Source: Neckera pumila (taxonomy: Eukaryota; Streptophyta; Bryopsida; Hypnales; Neckeraceae). Taken from it: DNA of 64,000 nt. Numbering within the stretch: the first letter of the stretch is position 1; each line of letters starts with the position of its first letter. The position numbers and the translations under genes are program-made. This document shows positions 23,671-34,053 of this stretch, one piece after another. The notes beneath the pieces are model-generated. The model saw nothing but the letters and a program-made list of their open reading frames with translations, made no database searches and was not told the DNA's origin. Where the stretch lies: assembly GCA_963969595.1 (NCBI GenBank), contig OZ018419.1, forward strand, positions 18,501 to 82,500, given 5' to 3'.

Positions 23671-25287
23671 ATGGCGCAAAAAATAAATCCGATTTCAGTC
23701 AGACTGAATCTGAATCGTAGTTCAGATTCAAGTTGGTTTAGTGATTATTATTATGGAAAATTGTTGTATCAAGATGTAAATTTTAGAGATTACTTTGATT
23801 TAATACGTCCACCTACGGGAAAAACGTTTGGCTTTCGTCTCGGTAAGTTTATTATTCATCATTTTCCCAAAAGGACATTCATTCACGTATTTTTTTTGGA
23901 TCGACTTAGCCGATCGAGACACACAGGCCTTGGGGCAATACAATCGGTCAAGCTGATTAGGCGTATTGACGACGCTACGAAGATACAGCGAAACGAAGTC
24001 AAGATTAGGCGCTATGGATACGATGATAGGTTACCATCGATGCACGGAATCGATCAATTACTTCGGATCAGCGGTTGGATGGCCTCCAAAAACTCTACTT
24101 CTTTGAGGAACGATGCCCTTTTGGAGAATGATGACAGAAAAATGTCAGAAAAAAGCTATGCGTTTTCTTGTTTTGGCTCTCTGCGTCAAATTAGCGATGT
24201 ATTTCCACAGACCCTTTTCGCGGCTGTGCGTGCTCCTCTAAATCATTTGGTCATGCAATACTTCTTTTATTCAAAGAACCGAATTCAATTTGATCCTATT
24301 GTTAACATAGTTTCCAATTTGGCGGCACGGAGCATAATTAAAAAATATATTACAAAGGGAACAGAAGAAAAAGAGGACAGCTTGAAAAAAAGAATGCGTT
24401 CTATTCTGTCAAATAAACGCATTTGTTCGAAAAAAGAAGGCTTACCCTATATGGACAAAACCGCGCAAGGCTCCTATGTGGAAGCCTTACGGGGTTCTAC
24501 CCACTTCATCCGCTTGGCGAATGAAGTGGGCTTTGCGAGAAAAAATAGGCCCGAAATTTCTCCGAACATCCAAACGGCTTATTCAGTTTGGCTCTTCTCT
24601 GAAGATATTCATTCCGGAAGGACAGAGATGCGTAGCGCGGAAGAGCTTTTAGCTTTGCGCACGGCGCTCCCCAGCTTTGTCCGGGCACTAACGTTCCCAC
24701 ACCAAAATGCCCTCCACTGCTTGCGCAAACAGAGCCTTTTAAGGCTTCGTTTTCGAATCCATCGCGAGCAAGGCGTGCCATTAGCTGATAATTACATGAT
24801 GAAAAATACAGAGCTGATTCGGCAACCCTGGTCTATATTGGATTTTGGTGCTCCCTTCATTTCAAGAGATGCTGAATGGAGAAAAGTTCACTCTTTGTTC
24901 AGTCGTTATTATTATTGGAAAAAAATGCAATTTTTTTTATCTAATCAAACAAAAACTAATACCTTAATTAGGCCAGTCAAAATAGCTTCTGTTTATCAAA
25001 GTGCTTCTCTAATTGCTCAAGAAATATCTTGGAAACTGGAACAAAAAAAATCATTTCGACAAATTTGTAAATCTACATTTCAAGAGATTGAAAAATGCCA
25101 ATATGTTAAAGGAATCCGTATTTGTTGTTCAGGCCGATTAAATGGCGCAGAAATAGCTAAAACTGAATGCAAAAAGTACGGTGAAACCTCTTTACATGTA
25201 TTTTCCAATCAAATCGATTATGCGAAAGCACAAGCATCTACTCCTTATGGGATTTTAGGTGTCAAAGTGTGGGTTTCATATTTTTAA
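23671..25287 (+). CDS. rps3: ribosomal protein S3
   Basis: S3 lines the mRNA entry channel of the small subunit. The 538-residue intronless protein starts MAQKINPISVRLNLNRSSDSSWFSDYYYG, the diagnostic plant mitochondrial N-terminus. It ends CQYVKGIRICCSGRLNGAEIAKTE...QASTPYGILGVKVWVSYF, the conserved C-terminal domain. The middle (about residues 140-420) is a long variable insert, as in other land plants. Flowering plants usually have an intron in rps3; none is present here. Confidence 0.96.
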   Translation: MAQKINPISVRLNLNRSSDSSWFSDYYYGKLLYQDVNFRDYFDLIRPPTGKTFGFRLGKFIIHHFPKRTFIHVFFLDRLSRSRHTGLGAIQSVKLIRRIDDATKIQRNEVKIRRYGYDDRLPSMHGIDQLLRISGWMASKNSTSLRNDALLENDDRKMSEKSYAFSCFGSLRQISDVFPQTLFAAVRAPLNHLVMQYFFYSKNRIQFDPIVNIVSNLAARSIIKKYITKGTEEKEDSLKKRMRSILSNKRICSKKEGLPYMDKTAQGSYVEALRGSTHFIRLANEVGFARKNRPEISPNIQTAYSVWLFSEDIHSGRTEMRSAEELLALRTALPSFVRALTFPHQNALHCLRKQSLLRLRFRIHREQGVPLADNYMMKNTELIRQPWSILDFGAPFISRDAEWRKVHSLFSRYYYWKKMQFFLSNQTKTNTLIRPVKIASVYQSASLIAQEISWKLEQKKSFRQICKSTFQEIEKCQYVKGIRICCSGRLNGAEIAKTECKKYGETSLHVFSNQIDYAKAQASTPYGILGVKVWVSYF

Positions 25288-25307
25288 CACAAAAAAAGGG
25301 ACAAGTT

Positions 25308-25715
25308 GTGCTATATCCAAAACGTACAAAATTTCGTAAATATCAAAAAGGCAGATTTAAGGGTTGCAAAGCAGACGGTACACAACTTTGTTTCGGAAAA
25401 TATGGCATGAAAAGTTGTGAAGCTGGTCGTATCTCATATCAAGCAATTGAAGCAGCGCGTCGTGCTATAAGCAGAGAATTTCGAAGAAATGGTCAAATAT
25501 GGGTAAGAGTTTTCGCAGATATTCCTATTACTAGTAAACCCACCGAAGTCAGAATGGGAAAAGGAAAAGGGAATTCTACAGGTTGGATTGCTCGTGTGGT
25601 AGAAGGACAAATCTTATTTGAAATGGATGGTGTGAGTTTGTCAAATGCGCAACAAGCTGCCACATTAGCGGCGCATAAACTATGTTTGTCAACCAAGTTT
25701 GTTCAATGGTTTTAA
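25308..25715 (+). CDS. rpl16: ribosomal protein L16
   Basis: L16 is a large-subunit protein at the tRNA elbow site. Reading from GTG at 25308 gives 135 residues: MLYPKRTKFRKYQKGRFKG...LAAHKLCLSTKFVQWF. No ATG is available and GTG starts are known for plant mitochondrial rpl16. An earlier in-frame GTG at 25269 would overlap rps3 but adds residues not in the family. Confidence 0.95.
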   Translation: MLYPKRTKFRKYQKGRFKGCKADGTQLCFGKYGMKSCEAGRISYQAIEAARRAISREFRRNGQIWVRVFADIPITSKPTEVRMGKGKGNSTGWIARVVEGQILFEMDGVSLSNAQQAATLAAHKLCLSTKFVQWF

Positions 25716-26220
25716 TTAGTTAATGGATAAAGAACGAAGCCGAAAGGCGCGGGGCAAAGCGAAGAAAGTGGGTAAAGACCAGGAATCTTTGTAAACTTAT
25801 GGCCTCTATGGGCCCGAAAACGAACAAGCAGTCGAGACGATAGAAATGTTGAGACCGTAAAAAAACGAGTAAAAAATTTATTATTATAAATAATTCATGG
25901 TCTTTGACCCCAATGCGGAGTTTTGTTCCACACAGCACTTTTCTCGTTTCTGAATAGAATAAAGCGCATGGCATTGAGGTCGAAGACCCCCGAGTGAAGC
26001 GCTAAGGCTTCCGGGCTAAAATATTTGCTGCGAAAAGTTAAAAACCATTTTTTTCGCTTCCTTGGGGCGCGAAGCTAATCAAGAGCTTGCTACTACGTCC
26101 TCCTACGCTTTTCTTCCTATTACGTAAAAGGAAGGCATAACAGCCCGCTATTTCTGAATCAGATAGGGGATAGTGCTTATATTCGTTTCCACCTGAAATA
26201 AAAAAAAAAGCAGCCAACTT
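25716..26220. other. spacer rpl16-rpl5
   Basis: A 505-nt gap in the otherwise tight ribosomal cluster. I see no gene; small open frames are not family-like. Confidence 0.6.
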
Positions 26221-26781
26221 ATGTTCACTCCAAATAGACTCCGTTTTCATTACGAAAATTTATTACGTCAAGATTTGTTGTTAAAATTGAATTATGGCAA
26301 CATTATGGAAGTTCCTAGATTGTGTAAAATAATAATAGTTCCAAAGGCACCCTCTAATTTGATAAAAAATGTAAAATTAGCTATGGAGATTGTTTGTGGT
26401 CAAAAATTCATACGGACACGAAGCAGAGATTCGGCAGGAAAGTCGTTTCGATTTAATAAATTTCTATTGAATCGAGAGTCGAAAAAAGACACAGGATATG
26501 TCACTTACCTAGCACAGAGCACTCTACGGGGGCATACCATGTATAATTTCTTGGAAAAACTTATTACGATAATATCTTTTTACGATTACCCAGTTAAAGT
26601 ACAAAAAAGCTCCATTCGATTATCAATGCCAACGCCGTTGTTACGATTATTTCCGGAAATACAAAATCATTTCGAGATTTTTGAACATATTCAAGGGTTT
26701 GATGTAACTATTGTTACTTCGGCCAAAACACAAGATGAGGCTTTCATTTTGTGGAGTGGTTTTCTGCAAAAAGAGGTTTAG
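26221..26781 (+). CDS. rpl5: ribosomal protein L5
   Basis: L5 binds 5S rRNA in the central protuberance. The 186-residue protein starts [34 protein letters not shown] and contains [16 protein letters not shown] and the C-terminal [27 protein letters not shown]. It is followed after 4 nt by rps14. Confidence 0.97.
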   Translation: MFTPNRLRFHYENLLRQDLLLKLNYGNIMEVPRLCKIIIVPKAPSNLIKNVKLAMEIVCGQKFIRTRSRDSAGKSFRFNKFLLNRESKKDTGYVTYLAQSTLRGHTMYNFLEKLITIISFYDYPVKVQKSSIRLSMPTPLLRLFPEIQNHFEIFEHIQGFDVTIVTSAKTQDEAFILWSGFLQKEV

Positions 26782-26785
26782 TCAT

Positions 26786-27085
26786 ATGTCAAATCAAATT
26801 ATACGAGATCATACACGTAGATTACTTGTGGCTAAATATGAATTAGAGCGAATGCAATGTAAAGCTATTTCTCGACACAAAAACCTCCCTAATCAAATAC
26901 GTTATGAATATTTTTTAAAGTCGTCTAAGTTGCCAAGAAATAGTTCCAGAACACGAGTAAGAAACCGATGTATTTTCACAGGTCGCCCCCGTTCCGTATA
27001 TAAGTTATTTCGCGTTTCTCGTATAGTCTCTCGTGAATTAGCATCTAAAGGTTCTTTAATAGGCATAAACAAATCGTGTTGGTAG
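26786..27085 (+). CDS. rps14: ribosomal protein S14
   Basis: S14 is a small-subunit protein. This 99-residue, intronless protein runs MSNQIIRDHTRRLLVAKYELERMQ...CIFTGRPRSVYKLFRVSRIVSRELASKGSLIGINKSCW. The C-terminal RxxFTGRPRxVY block is diagnostic. As I recall, some mosses carry an intron in this gene; none is present here. Confidence 0.97.
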   Translation: MSNQIIRDHTRRLLVAKYELERMQCKAISRHKNLPNQIRYEYFLKSSKLPRNSSRTRVRNRCIFTGRPRSVYKLFRVSRIVSRELASKGSLIGINKSCW

Positions 27086-28262
27086 TCAATGGAATAAAGG
27101 TTAGCTTTGCGAGTACCCATAGGGTGCAGCAAAAAAAACTCTTTTTTGCTTGAAACAGTTTTTTTTTGCTCTACGTTTTTTGGTTTCATCCTTCACAGCG
27201 CTGTGCGCTCTTTGGCTTCTGAATACCGAACGAACTCGACCGGTGTGCCGCGCTATGTATGCGCCCTAAACCCAAGACGTACTTGCTGGGCTTTGTTACC
27301 ATAAGGTTGCAACATGCCCCACTCCTAATGAATTAGCAGTCTCGAGGCGGTTATACTGGAATGCGCGAAAGCCCCTCCTAAGCTAAACCACGGAAAAAAT
27401 TATGTAGAGGACGGTTGCCTCGATCTTCCTGACTGAAGTTCTAAAATTGCCATTATAACAAGAAGAATGCGGTCCTGTTTCCAAAGAGGTCAGGACCGAA
27501 ATAATGAATAGAAAGCAGGGTCCTTTAAAATGAAGAATATTGAAACCACGGGCTTCGCCCCAAGTTCAAGAAAATCTCGCCGGGCGTAAACCATTATTAT
27601 ATCACAATCCTACCTAACCATGTGGCTACTCTTTGCGTACTAAAATGCGCGAGTTGATGGCGTGGAATAACTCCATTGCTAGAATTCTACAAGATTTTGA
27701 TTAGGTTACGCGCAAATCTCATCCGCTGCAATAAGCAGGCAAGGAATTCATGTTTCGTGCAGCGTGCTTGAATGAGCGTACAAGAAAATATCTATCCGCC
27801 CGCGTTTACTAATAAAATAGATTCTACCGCCTCCGTCACCTTAATGAGCTTTTCTAACATAAGAACTTTCAAACGCGTAATGGTCAAATCCCATGAAATA
27901 AGAGTTCAACCTATACCCAAGTGAAGGCCAGAGCTCTTATTAGAAGCGCCGCAAAATACTTATAAATAGAATATCTCCATAGTCTACCGTAGGTGCAATT
28001 ACTGGCGTGTAGTCTATAAAGAGGGTGACTATACGATGATAACTGGTGAATCTGCACCTGAATCAAAAGGTCGCGGCTGGGATGCTTTTAACATATAACC
28101 TTTGCATGCTACTTGCCATCAGCAAATCACGCGAAGTAATACTAGATTTGCGGATGAACCAAAAATGCCTTGAGAGCGCCCGCGGACGCCCGACGATAGC
28201 ACCTCTGAGAATCCACTTGAGCTGTATGAAGCGGAAGCTTTCACGTATAGTTCTGAGGACCT
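27086..28262 (+). other. gap rps14-pseudo-rps8 ending in an orphan group II domain V
   Basis: No complete gene lies in this 1.2-kb stretch. Near its end, at about 28219-28257, GAGCTGTATGAAGCGGAAGC with TTTCACGTATAGTTCTGAG forms a domain V hairpin. That indicates the tail of a group II intron just upstream of the rps8 relic. I could not identify its 5' splice site or an upstream exon, so it is probably decayed with the gene. Confidence 0.55.
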
Positions 28263-28640
28263 ACCTATTCCGATTATTCGAAAAGAGAAACGAGAGAATA
28301 AAACGCTTGCTTTTGTCAGCATCAAGGTGTCTCTGGTGTTTCCGTTTTGTGTCTCTATCGGGATTTTCTTACGATTTTGTACAATGCAAGTTTTCTATTA
28401 ACAGATTCTGTAGGGAAGCAAACAGAAGGTTGAGAATCTTTTTAAAATGTCATTTTTTTGATCAAATCTATTCCAAAAAAATGAAAAAAATCTCTGAACC
28501 GAAGTCTCTAATTTCTTCATCAACAACTCGTTTAGGGCTTAGTATAATAAAGAATCTTATCCACTTCGAAGTGGGCTTTGATACGGGATCGTGAAGTACG
28601 AAAAACCGATGGCGAGATTCTATGCCAAGTTTATAAAAAA
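28263..28640 (+). pseudogene. rps8: ribosomal protein S8 pseudogene
   Basis: Pieces of S8 appear in order but in different frames. SIKVSLVFPFCVSIG is followed by DFLTILYNASFL after one shift. Then comes RLRIFLKCHFFDQIYSKKMKKISEP...TTRLGLSIIKN. Last is TSKWALIRDREVRKTDGEILCQVY (family form TSKGxMTDREAR...GGEILC). At least three frameshifts break it, and RNA editing cannot repair them. Its place between rps14 and rpl6 is the ancestral rps8 site. Mosses are reported to lack rps8 while liverworts keep it, so this relic fits a moss. Confidence 0.8.
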
Positions 28641-28656
28641 AAATTAAGTCAAGTTT

Positions 28657-28962
28657 ATGGAAGCCAAATTATTTTGTTTTTTGGAAATAATTGGAGTTGG
28701 GTACAAAGCCAGTACTAATCCACAAGGCTCTATTTTATATCCAAAATTAGGCTTTAGTCATGAGATTCGACTTCAAGTAACGTCTGCAGTTCGCGTTTTT
28801 TGCTTCAAGCCCAATATCATTTGTTGTACCGGAATAGATCATCAAAAAGTAACTCAATTTGCTGCCAGCATCAAAAGTTGTAAACCTCCTGAAGTTTATA
28901 AAGGAAAAGGTATACAATATCGAAACGAAATTCTACATAAAAAACAAGGAAAAAAAAAATAA
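28657..28962 (+). CDS. rpl6: ribosomal protein L6
   Basis: L6 is a large-subunit protein near the sarcin-ricin loop. The 101-residue protein MEAKLFCFLEIIGVGYKASTN...YKGKGIQYRNEILHKKQGKKK corresponds to the C-terminal half of bacterial L6, the length normal for bryophyte mitochondria. KPPEVYKGKGIQYRNE is the conserved C-terminal motif. It is followed by rps13 after 3 nt. Confidence 0.96.
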   Translation: MEAKLFCFLEIIGVGYKASTNPQGSILYPKLGFSHEIRLQVTSAVRVFCFKPNIICCTGIDHQKVTQFAASIKSCKPPEVYKGKGIQYRNEILHKKQGKKK

Positions 28963-28965
28963 ATC

Positions 28966-29334
28966 ATGTCATATATTTTAGGAACTAATTTAGTGCCGAA
29001 TGAACAAGTAGAAATTGCTTTAACTCGAATCTTTGGACTTGGCCCTAGAAAAGCAATTCAAGTGTGTGCTCAATTAGGTTTTAATGATAACATTAAAGTT
29101 AATAAGTTAACTAAGTATCAAATTGACCGAATTATCAAAATAATAAGTCAAAATTATTTAGTTGATTTGGAATTAACGAGAGTAATTCAGAGGGATATTA
29201 AACAATTGATGAGTATTGGTTGTTATCGCGGTTTTCGCCATAATGCGGGATTGCCCTTACGTGGTCAACGAACTCATACTAATGCTAAGACTTGTCGCAA
29301 ATTCAGAAACGTTTCGATCAATCAACGAAGTTGA
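28966..29334 (+). CDS. rps13: ribosomal protein S13
   Basis: S13 is a small-subunit head protein contacting the tRNAs and L5. This 122-residue frame runs MSYILGTNLVPNEQVEIALTRIFGLGPRKAIQVC...GLPLRGQRTHTNAKTCRKF. The LRGQRTHTNA C-terminal motif is diagnostic. No editing need was noticed. Confidence 0.97.
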   Translation: MSYILGTNLVPNEQVEIALTRIFGLGPRKAIQVCAQLGFNDNIKVNKLTKYQIDRIIKIISQNYLVDLELTRVIQRDIKQLMSIGCYRGFRHNAGLPLRGQRTHTNAKTCRKFRNVSINQRS

Positions 29335-29731
29335 TTCAGGCCGCAGGCTGTAAGTTTTTTTTATTATCCATGATAAATGATGAAGGCGCGAAGCGATGTG
29401 TAATGAAATTGAAATTTCATTACACAGTTTGTTATTGGCTTTTTCTCCGCAAAAACATCATCGATTGGTAAGGCCGGCTCCTATTGGTTGGCATATAGGC
29501 GCAACGGGTCAAAGGGCGCAGTAAATCTATATATATATATATTTTTTTTGAGTCATCGCATATTTTTCATCTATTCTTGCACCGTAACCGCTTCTCGGCA
29601 GGGCGGGCTCGGATAATAGAATTTCTCACCCAGAGAACCAAAAGCTGCGGCGTTCTCTTTTGTTTAATGGATTATTTTGTACAAATTTTTTCCACAAAAT
29701 TTATTTTTGATTAGTAAACAGATAAGATGGA
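29335..29731. other. spacer rps13-rps11
   Basis: No gene is seen; an A/T palindrome (CTATATATATATAT plus a T-run) lies at about 29527-29550. Confidence 0.55.
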
Positions 29732-30145
29732 TTGGAAAAAAACCCGATCGATGATATCAAACAAAATCTAAACGTTCAAAAAAAACTCATGCAGAAGAAA
29801 AAAAAGCACGGTATTGCATATATTCGATCAACTTTAAGTAATACCATCATTACTGTAACAGATCATAAAGGAGATACAAAAACTTGGTCCTCCTCAGGTT
29901 CATTGGGGTTCAAGGGATCTCGTCGCTCAACCAATTATGCTGCTCAAGCAACTGCAGAAAATGCTGCCCGAACTGCTATTCAACTAGGAATTAAGTCGGT
30001 TGAGGTTGAAATAAAAGGGTTAGGTTATGGAAAGGAATCGTCGCTACGTGGTTTACGACTAGGAGGTCTTATTATTACTAAAATTAGAGATGTGACCCCA
30101 ACCCCACATAATGGATGCCGACCCCCTAAAAAACGCCGTGTTTAA
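29732..30145 (+). CDS. rps11: ribosomal protein S11
   Basis: S11 is a small-subunit platform protein. From the IAYIRSTLSNTIITVTD core to TPTPHNGCRPPKKRRV the protein is typical. The start is uncertain: the open frame begins with TTG at 29732 (137 residues), and the first ATG in frame is at 29789 (118 residues). The family's usual length of about 125 lies between. An in-frame TAA just upstream excludes a longer start. It closes the ribosomal protein cluster. Confidence 0.93.
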   Translation: MEKNPIDDIKQNLNVQKKLMQKKKKHGIAYIRSTLSNTIITVTDHKGDTKTWSSSGSLGFKGSRRSTNYAAQATAENAARTAIQLGIKSVEVEIKGLGYGKESSLRGLRLGGLIITKIRDVTPTPHNGCRPPKKRRV

Positions 30146-30782
30146 ATATCATCATAAAGTTATTCATTTTCAATTACTTGACAATGCAATATAGTGAAAT
30201 CCCGGGGTACAGGCCCGGTTTCACCATTTTCTAATGCTAATGTAGGAAGCCCTCGTTAGAGCGAGTTTATCATATCTGGGAAGATAACAACAAGTGCCAA
30301 TCCTTTCCAGTCTTATTATAAAAACCAGCCAAGTTTGTGGGTAAAGATACTTTCTTTCTAGAAAAAACAACAAGAAGTAACTTTGGATCAATTTATGACA
30401 CGGATTTTCTTTTTTGAGGAAAGAAGGATCGAATAAACTCGAAAGCGAACCCGGGCTATTTTACTTGTCTTATAGAAGATTACAGAAACGTAATAGAAGG
30501 CCGAAAGAAAATAGATTTTTGCTACACCCGCAATTACATAGTAATTGCATTCCTCATGAAACTGAGTATGAGGCGCAACTCTCAGCCATACGACTCCAGT
30601 CTCTCCTGGCTTGCTTTATTAGTCGAGATTGTGTAAATAGAACACGTCTTTACGCCTTCATTTGTGTTCTAACCACATGAAATGAATATGACATCACTTG
30701 GCTAAATGGTTGGGTTGGCCTCATTTCGATTGATCAGCCCTTGAATGGTCATTGTTTTGACAGAAACAAAAATGAAATTGTT
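30146..30782. other. intergenic spacer rps11-atp9
   Basis: No gene is recognised. An 88-codon frame at 30414-30680 has no known relative. The hairpin GTGAAATCCCGGG...GGTTTCAC lies at about 30196-30226. The segment 30532-30577 is repeated in reverse orientation at about 46757-46802. Confidence 0.55.
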
Positions 30783-33700
30783 ATGCTAGAAGGTGCAAAA
30801 TTAGTGCGACCCGTTGGCCCACAAACCTAAAAATACTTAAAAAAAAATATATATATTTTTTTTTTGGCCGGAACTTAGTATTCTAACTCTTGTCGGATGC
30901 AGGTGTAATCCCTGTTGCGCGGTAATGTCCCGCAAACTCTCGATCATTACATGGGAGTGGCAACCCCGGAATTTATAGCAGAATGGTCGCAGGAAGAAAA
31001 CCGAGAGGAACACTTTGGTTAACGAGTTAAAGCTTCGGTGCCCGATCACCTTCGGTATGCTGAACCCTTACTGGGGGCTAGACTACAAGTCAATGAGGAC
31101 GAGTATGATTAGCTTGATTTCTAATCATAGGCATTCTGGGAATACAGTAAAAGAGGCCAGGAAAGTAGTTGCTTCCACTACGTTCTACGTGCATGTTCCA
31201 CCTCCCGCAGTATTGCTCGTCTCTTAGGTTTTCGCAACAATCCGACTCGGGAACGGGGTAACTACCTTGAACTCCAAACAGATGATCGTAGGGTAGGCTA
31301 GCCAGGCCACATGTTCATTGGTAGCAGGATTCTCCAAAAAGCGAAAGCGCGGTGATAAATTCTTGTGATATGCTTACTTGGAGACTCATAACTTTGAAAA
31401 AAACTGGGTGTTCCGGGTAAAAACTATATATATTTTTTTTAAGTGATATTTTTCAATAAAAAATCTATTTTTTTACCTGTGGCCTGGACACGCTATGCCC
31501 GGGCCAAAGGCCGAAGGGCTTGTGTTCAGATTAGAATCCAGGATCTATAAGGCTTCGCGGCAGAATGACCATAGAGAACAAAACGCAGGCACTCCAAAAG
31601 AGGCTGACGGCTGGAACACAGACCATATTGATAGGTATATTAAACAAATATGCAAACTTTTAATTGCTAAAATTTTCTTTTACATGGCCGAAACTCTCGA
31701 AGATACAAACATTATGAGAAGAGCCGTATGAGGCCGTAGGCTCACGTACGGTTCGGAAGCCGAGCTGCGTCAGCAATAGAGTGGCTTAGGTTAACATCGG
31801 AGCAGGAGCAGCTACCATTGCTTTAGCGGGAGCTGCTATAGGTATTGGAAACGTATTTAGTGTGCGCCTCGCTAGAGCGCGTTTGGATCAGCGAAGGTCA
31901 ATAGATTATCGCCTGGGCGGTCCCCTAACCCGTAGCGGAAACAGACCGCAGGGAACCATAGCATGGGGCCTGGTTAAGTTTCGTGGCACGGTTATCACGA
32001 GTGCGTCAGGGTCAAGCGTTACCCCTTCCGACAAAGGTGGCCCGGAAAGCTCCAAGGCCCAACTAAATTCTTGGTGCGAACAACCCTCCGGGGGAAACTG
32101 CGAGAAGCATGAAAAACCGCTCACTAACCTAAACCACGAGCAAGCACCCAAACGTGAGAGCGAGGGATCACCCCAATAGACCCTTTAAGGTTAACACTTG
32201 GGTACATGCCAGTCAAAGAGCCGAGGTATAAACTAAAAATAAATGGGTGACAGATCAGCCATAGGTACTCCGGAGGATACACTGGGCAAAGCAAGTCGTG
32301 CATGCGACAATGCCCGTAACGTGAAAAATTTTGAGGAAAGGGCTGTAAATGGTAATGTGCTACCCTTTACAGACGCGGGCATGCCCGCGTCTGTAAAGGG
32401 TAGCAAAAATCAGCGAAAGCAACTACTGAAACTAACGCCAATAAAAAGCGCGGCAGACCGGTGGCGCCTCCCACGCTCTAACTTTAGCCAGATAGCATAG
32501 CCTACAGCCGGCGGAGGCTGTTTTCTACAAATTGGGTCCGAACCTGCAGATCACGAGGAAGGGGCAGAAGGTAGCGTCAATATACTACTACTCATTTCCC
32601 CGAAAAATCTAGAAAAGTTTCACATAAAATCAAAGCCCCGCTTTACTTAGTGAGATAACTACACTCGAAGAACCTTATTCTAGAGTGAAGCATGGCTACA
32701 GCCGGGCAGATTACTCACAATACACGGATGGATCCAACTTGTGCAGTAGCACAAACCAGCTTGCACTACATCACTTAGGACCCAAAGACCAAAGGGCTCT
32801 TGTCAAAGTAGCCATAGCCGAATCTAGAAAGTAGATCACACTATGCTGCAAATGCCATAGTTATGAGGTGCACGCGGAAGAGGAGGGATGGAATCGCATA
32901 GTAGCCGTGTGTCCCTGTGCAGAGAGGACTAGTAGTGCTTATACGGCAAGAAGCCGCAAAAGCTGAAAAATTTTGCCATGGACGAGCCACATGCGAAGAA
33001 ACTCGCACGTGTGGTTCTGACCGGGGGGGAGAAAAGCACCCTATCGGAATTCTTCGATGTGCGGAGCTTCGCATCTGAAACCCGATGACGCTCTGCGTTC
33101 TGCCGGGGCCTTGGGCAGTAATCCAATTCCCGCCGACTCGCGAAGAGCTGGCAATGCCGCGGAGTTAGGGAAGTGGCTTGTTTAAGTGTAGGCGGACGAA
33201 TCTCGACAATAGCCGCTCTTATAAACTAGGGGGGATTATTCTCATCACAGGTTGCCGCCCTTACTTGAGTATACCGAGAATCGACGGTGAAAGGGAGCCC
33301 CTAGGGGGGGAATGAACGACCTGTGGTCGCCGACTAACGTCGGTTAGGCTTAGAAAGCACTGAACAGGCTGGGCGGGTCGACAGAGATGACAGCTACGAG
33401 AATGGTAATCCTGGTGACAGAGATATACATTCGGGGATGAATAGAAAACCTCCCACAGAAAAGGCCGCAGGTCCAGATTCTTTCTCTGGCGAGGAATGTA
33501 GTTCTGGCTTTTTACCAGAAGAAAGCGAAAAAAAAAAGACTGTTTTTTGTGCTGCTTGCCTGGCAAAATTCTTCAATCTTACGCGTGAACCTAATGGGAA
33601 GTAGGAGAACCTGATGGAGATCATATCGGACTTCAACGTACTGATAGCAGCTTGAGATAAGCTGGAATCTGACTCGGATAAGGAGCGAAACCGACAATGA

Positions 33701-34053
33701 AAACACTGGAAGGTATTAGCCTATAATTGTTCCGAAAAGCCTAAGAGAGCCCGTAAAAAATTTACATTTTTTCTTTTTCTTCGAAATCACGTAAGATATG
33801 AAAAAAGAGGAGCCGTATGATGGGCAACTATCACGTACGGTTCTTAGGGGGGGGGGAGTTGCGTATCATGGGTACCTTCTTCTCGCCGCGAAGGGCGATA
33901 TGAAAATGACCCCCTATCCAACCTCATTCTGTTGCGCGAAATCCATCATTGGCTAAGCAATTATTTGGTTATGCCATTTTAGGTTTCGCTTTAACAGAAG
34001 CTATTGCTTTGTTTGCCTTAATGATGGCCTTTTTGATCTTATTTGTTTTTTAA
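30783..34053 (+). CDS. atp9: ATP synthase F0 subunit c (4 exons, 8-nt microexon)
   Basis: ATP9 forms the proton-driven c-ring. Exons are 30783-30803 (21 nt), 31796-31861 (66 nt), 33051-33058 (8 nt) and 33924-34053 (130 nt), which add to exactly 75 codons (74 residues plus stop). Joined, they encode MLEGAKL + [22 protein letters not shown] + SSLI + [18 protein letters not shown].... The proton-binding Glu is in ALTEAIALF of exon 4. The microexon TCTTCGAT needs a C-to-U edit (C33055) to give the usual Leu. Introns at nt 21, 87 and 95 are, as I recall, the moss combination. Confidence 0.95.
30804..31795 (+). other. group II intron in atp9 (position 21)
   Basis: This 992-nt intron begins GTGCGACCCG and ends GGCTTAGGTTAAC. 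Domain V within 31716-31761 is identical over 46 nt to the ccmFC intron (54082-54127). No maturase was recognised. Confidence 0.93.
31862..33050 (+). other. group II intron in atp9 (position 87)
   Basis: This 1189-nt intron begins GTGCGCCTCGC. Domain V is at about 32984-33022 (GAGCCACATGCGAAGAAAC, then TCGCACGTGTGGTTC). It carries a 46-nt perfect GC-rich palindrome at 32359-32404. Its domain V tail is nearly identical to the trnS(GCU) intron remnant at about 17341-17371. Confidence 0.93.
32359..32404. repeat. 46-nt perfect GC-rich palindrome in an atp9 intron
   Basis: Each arm is GCTACCCTTTACAGACGCGG plus GC, meeting at a central AT. No mismatch was found. Unlike most palindromes in this window it is not A/T-rich, which suggests an inserted hairpin element or a recent inverted duplication within a peripheral intron domain. 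Confidence 0.95.
33059..33923 (+). other. group II intron in atp9 (position 95)
   Basis: This 865-nt intron begins GTGCGGAGC directly after the 8-nt exon. Domain V is at about 33808-33846 (GAGCCGTATGATGGGCAAC, then TATCACGTACGGTTC). The 3' end reads CCAACC, and the exon resumes T CAT TCT GTT. Confidence 0.9.

Noticed and set aside
30414..30680. 88-codon frame between rps11 and atp9
   Set aside because: No recognisable domain; part of it is the dispersed repeat shared with 46757-46802.
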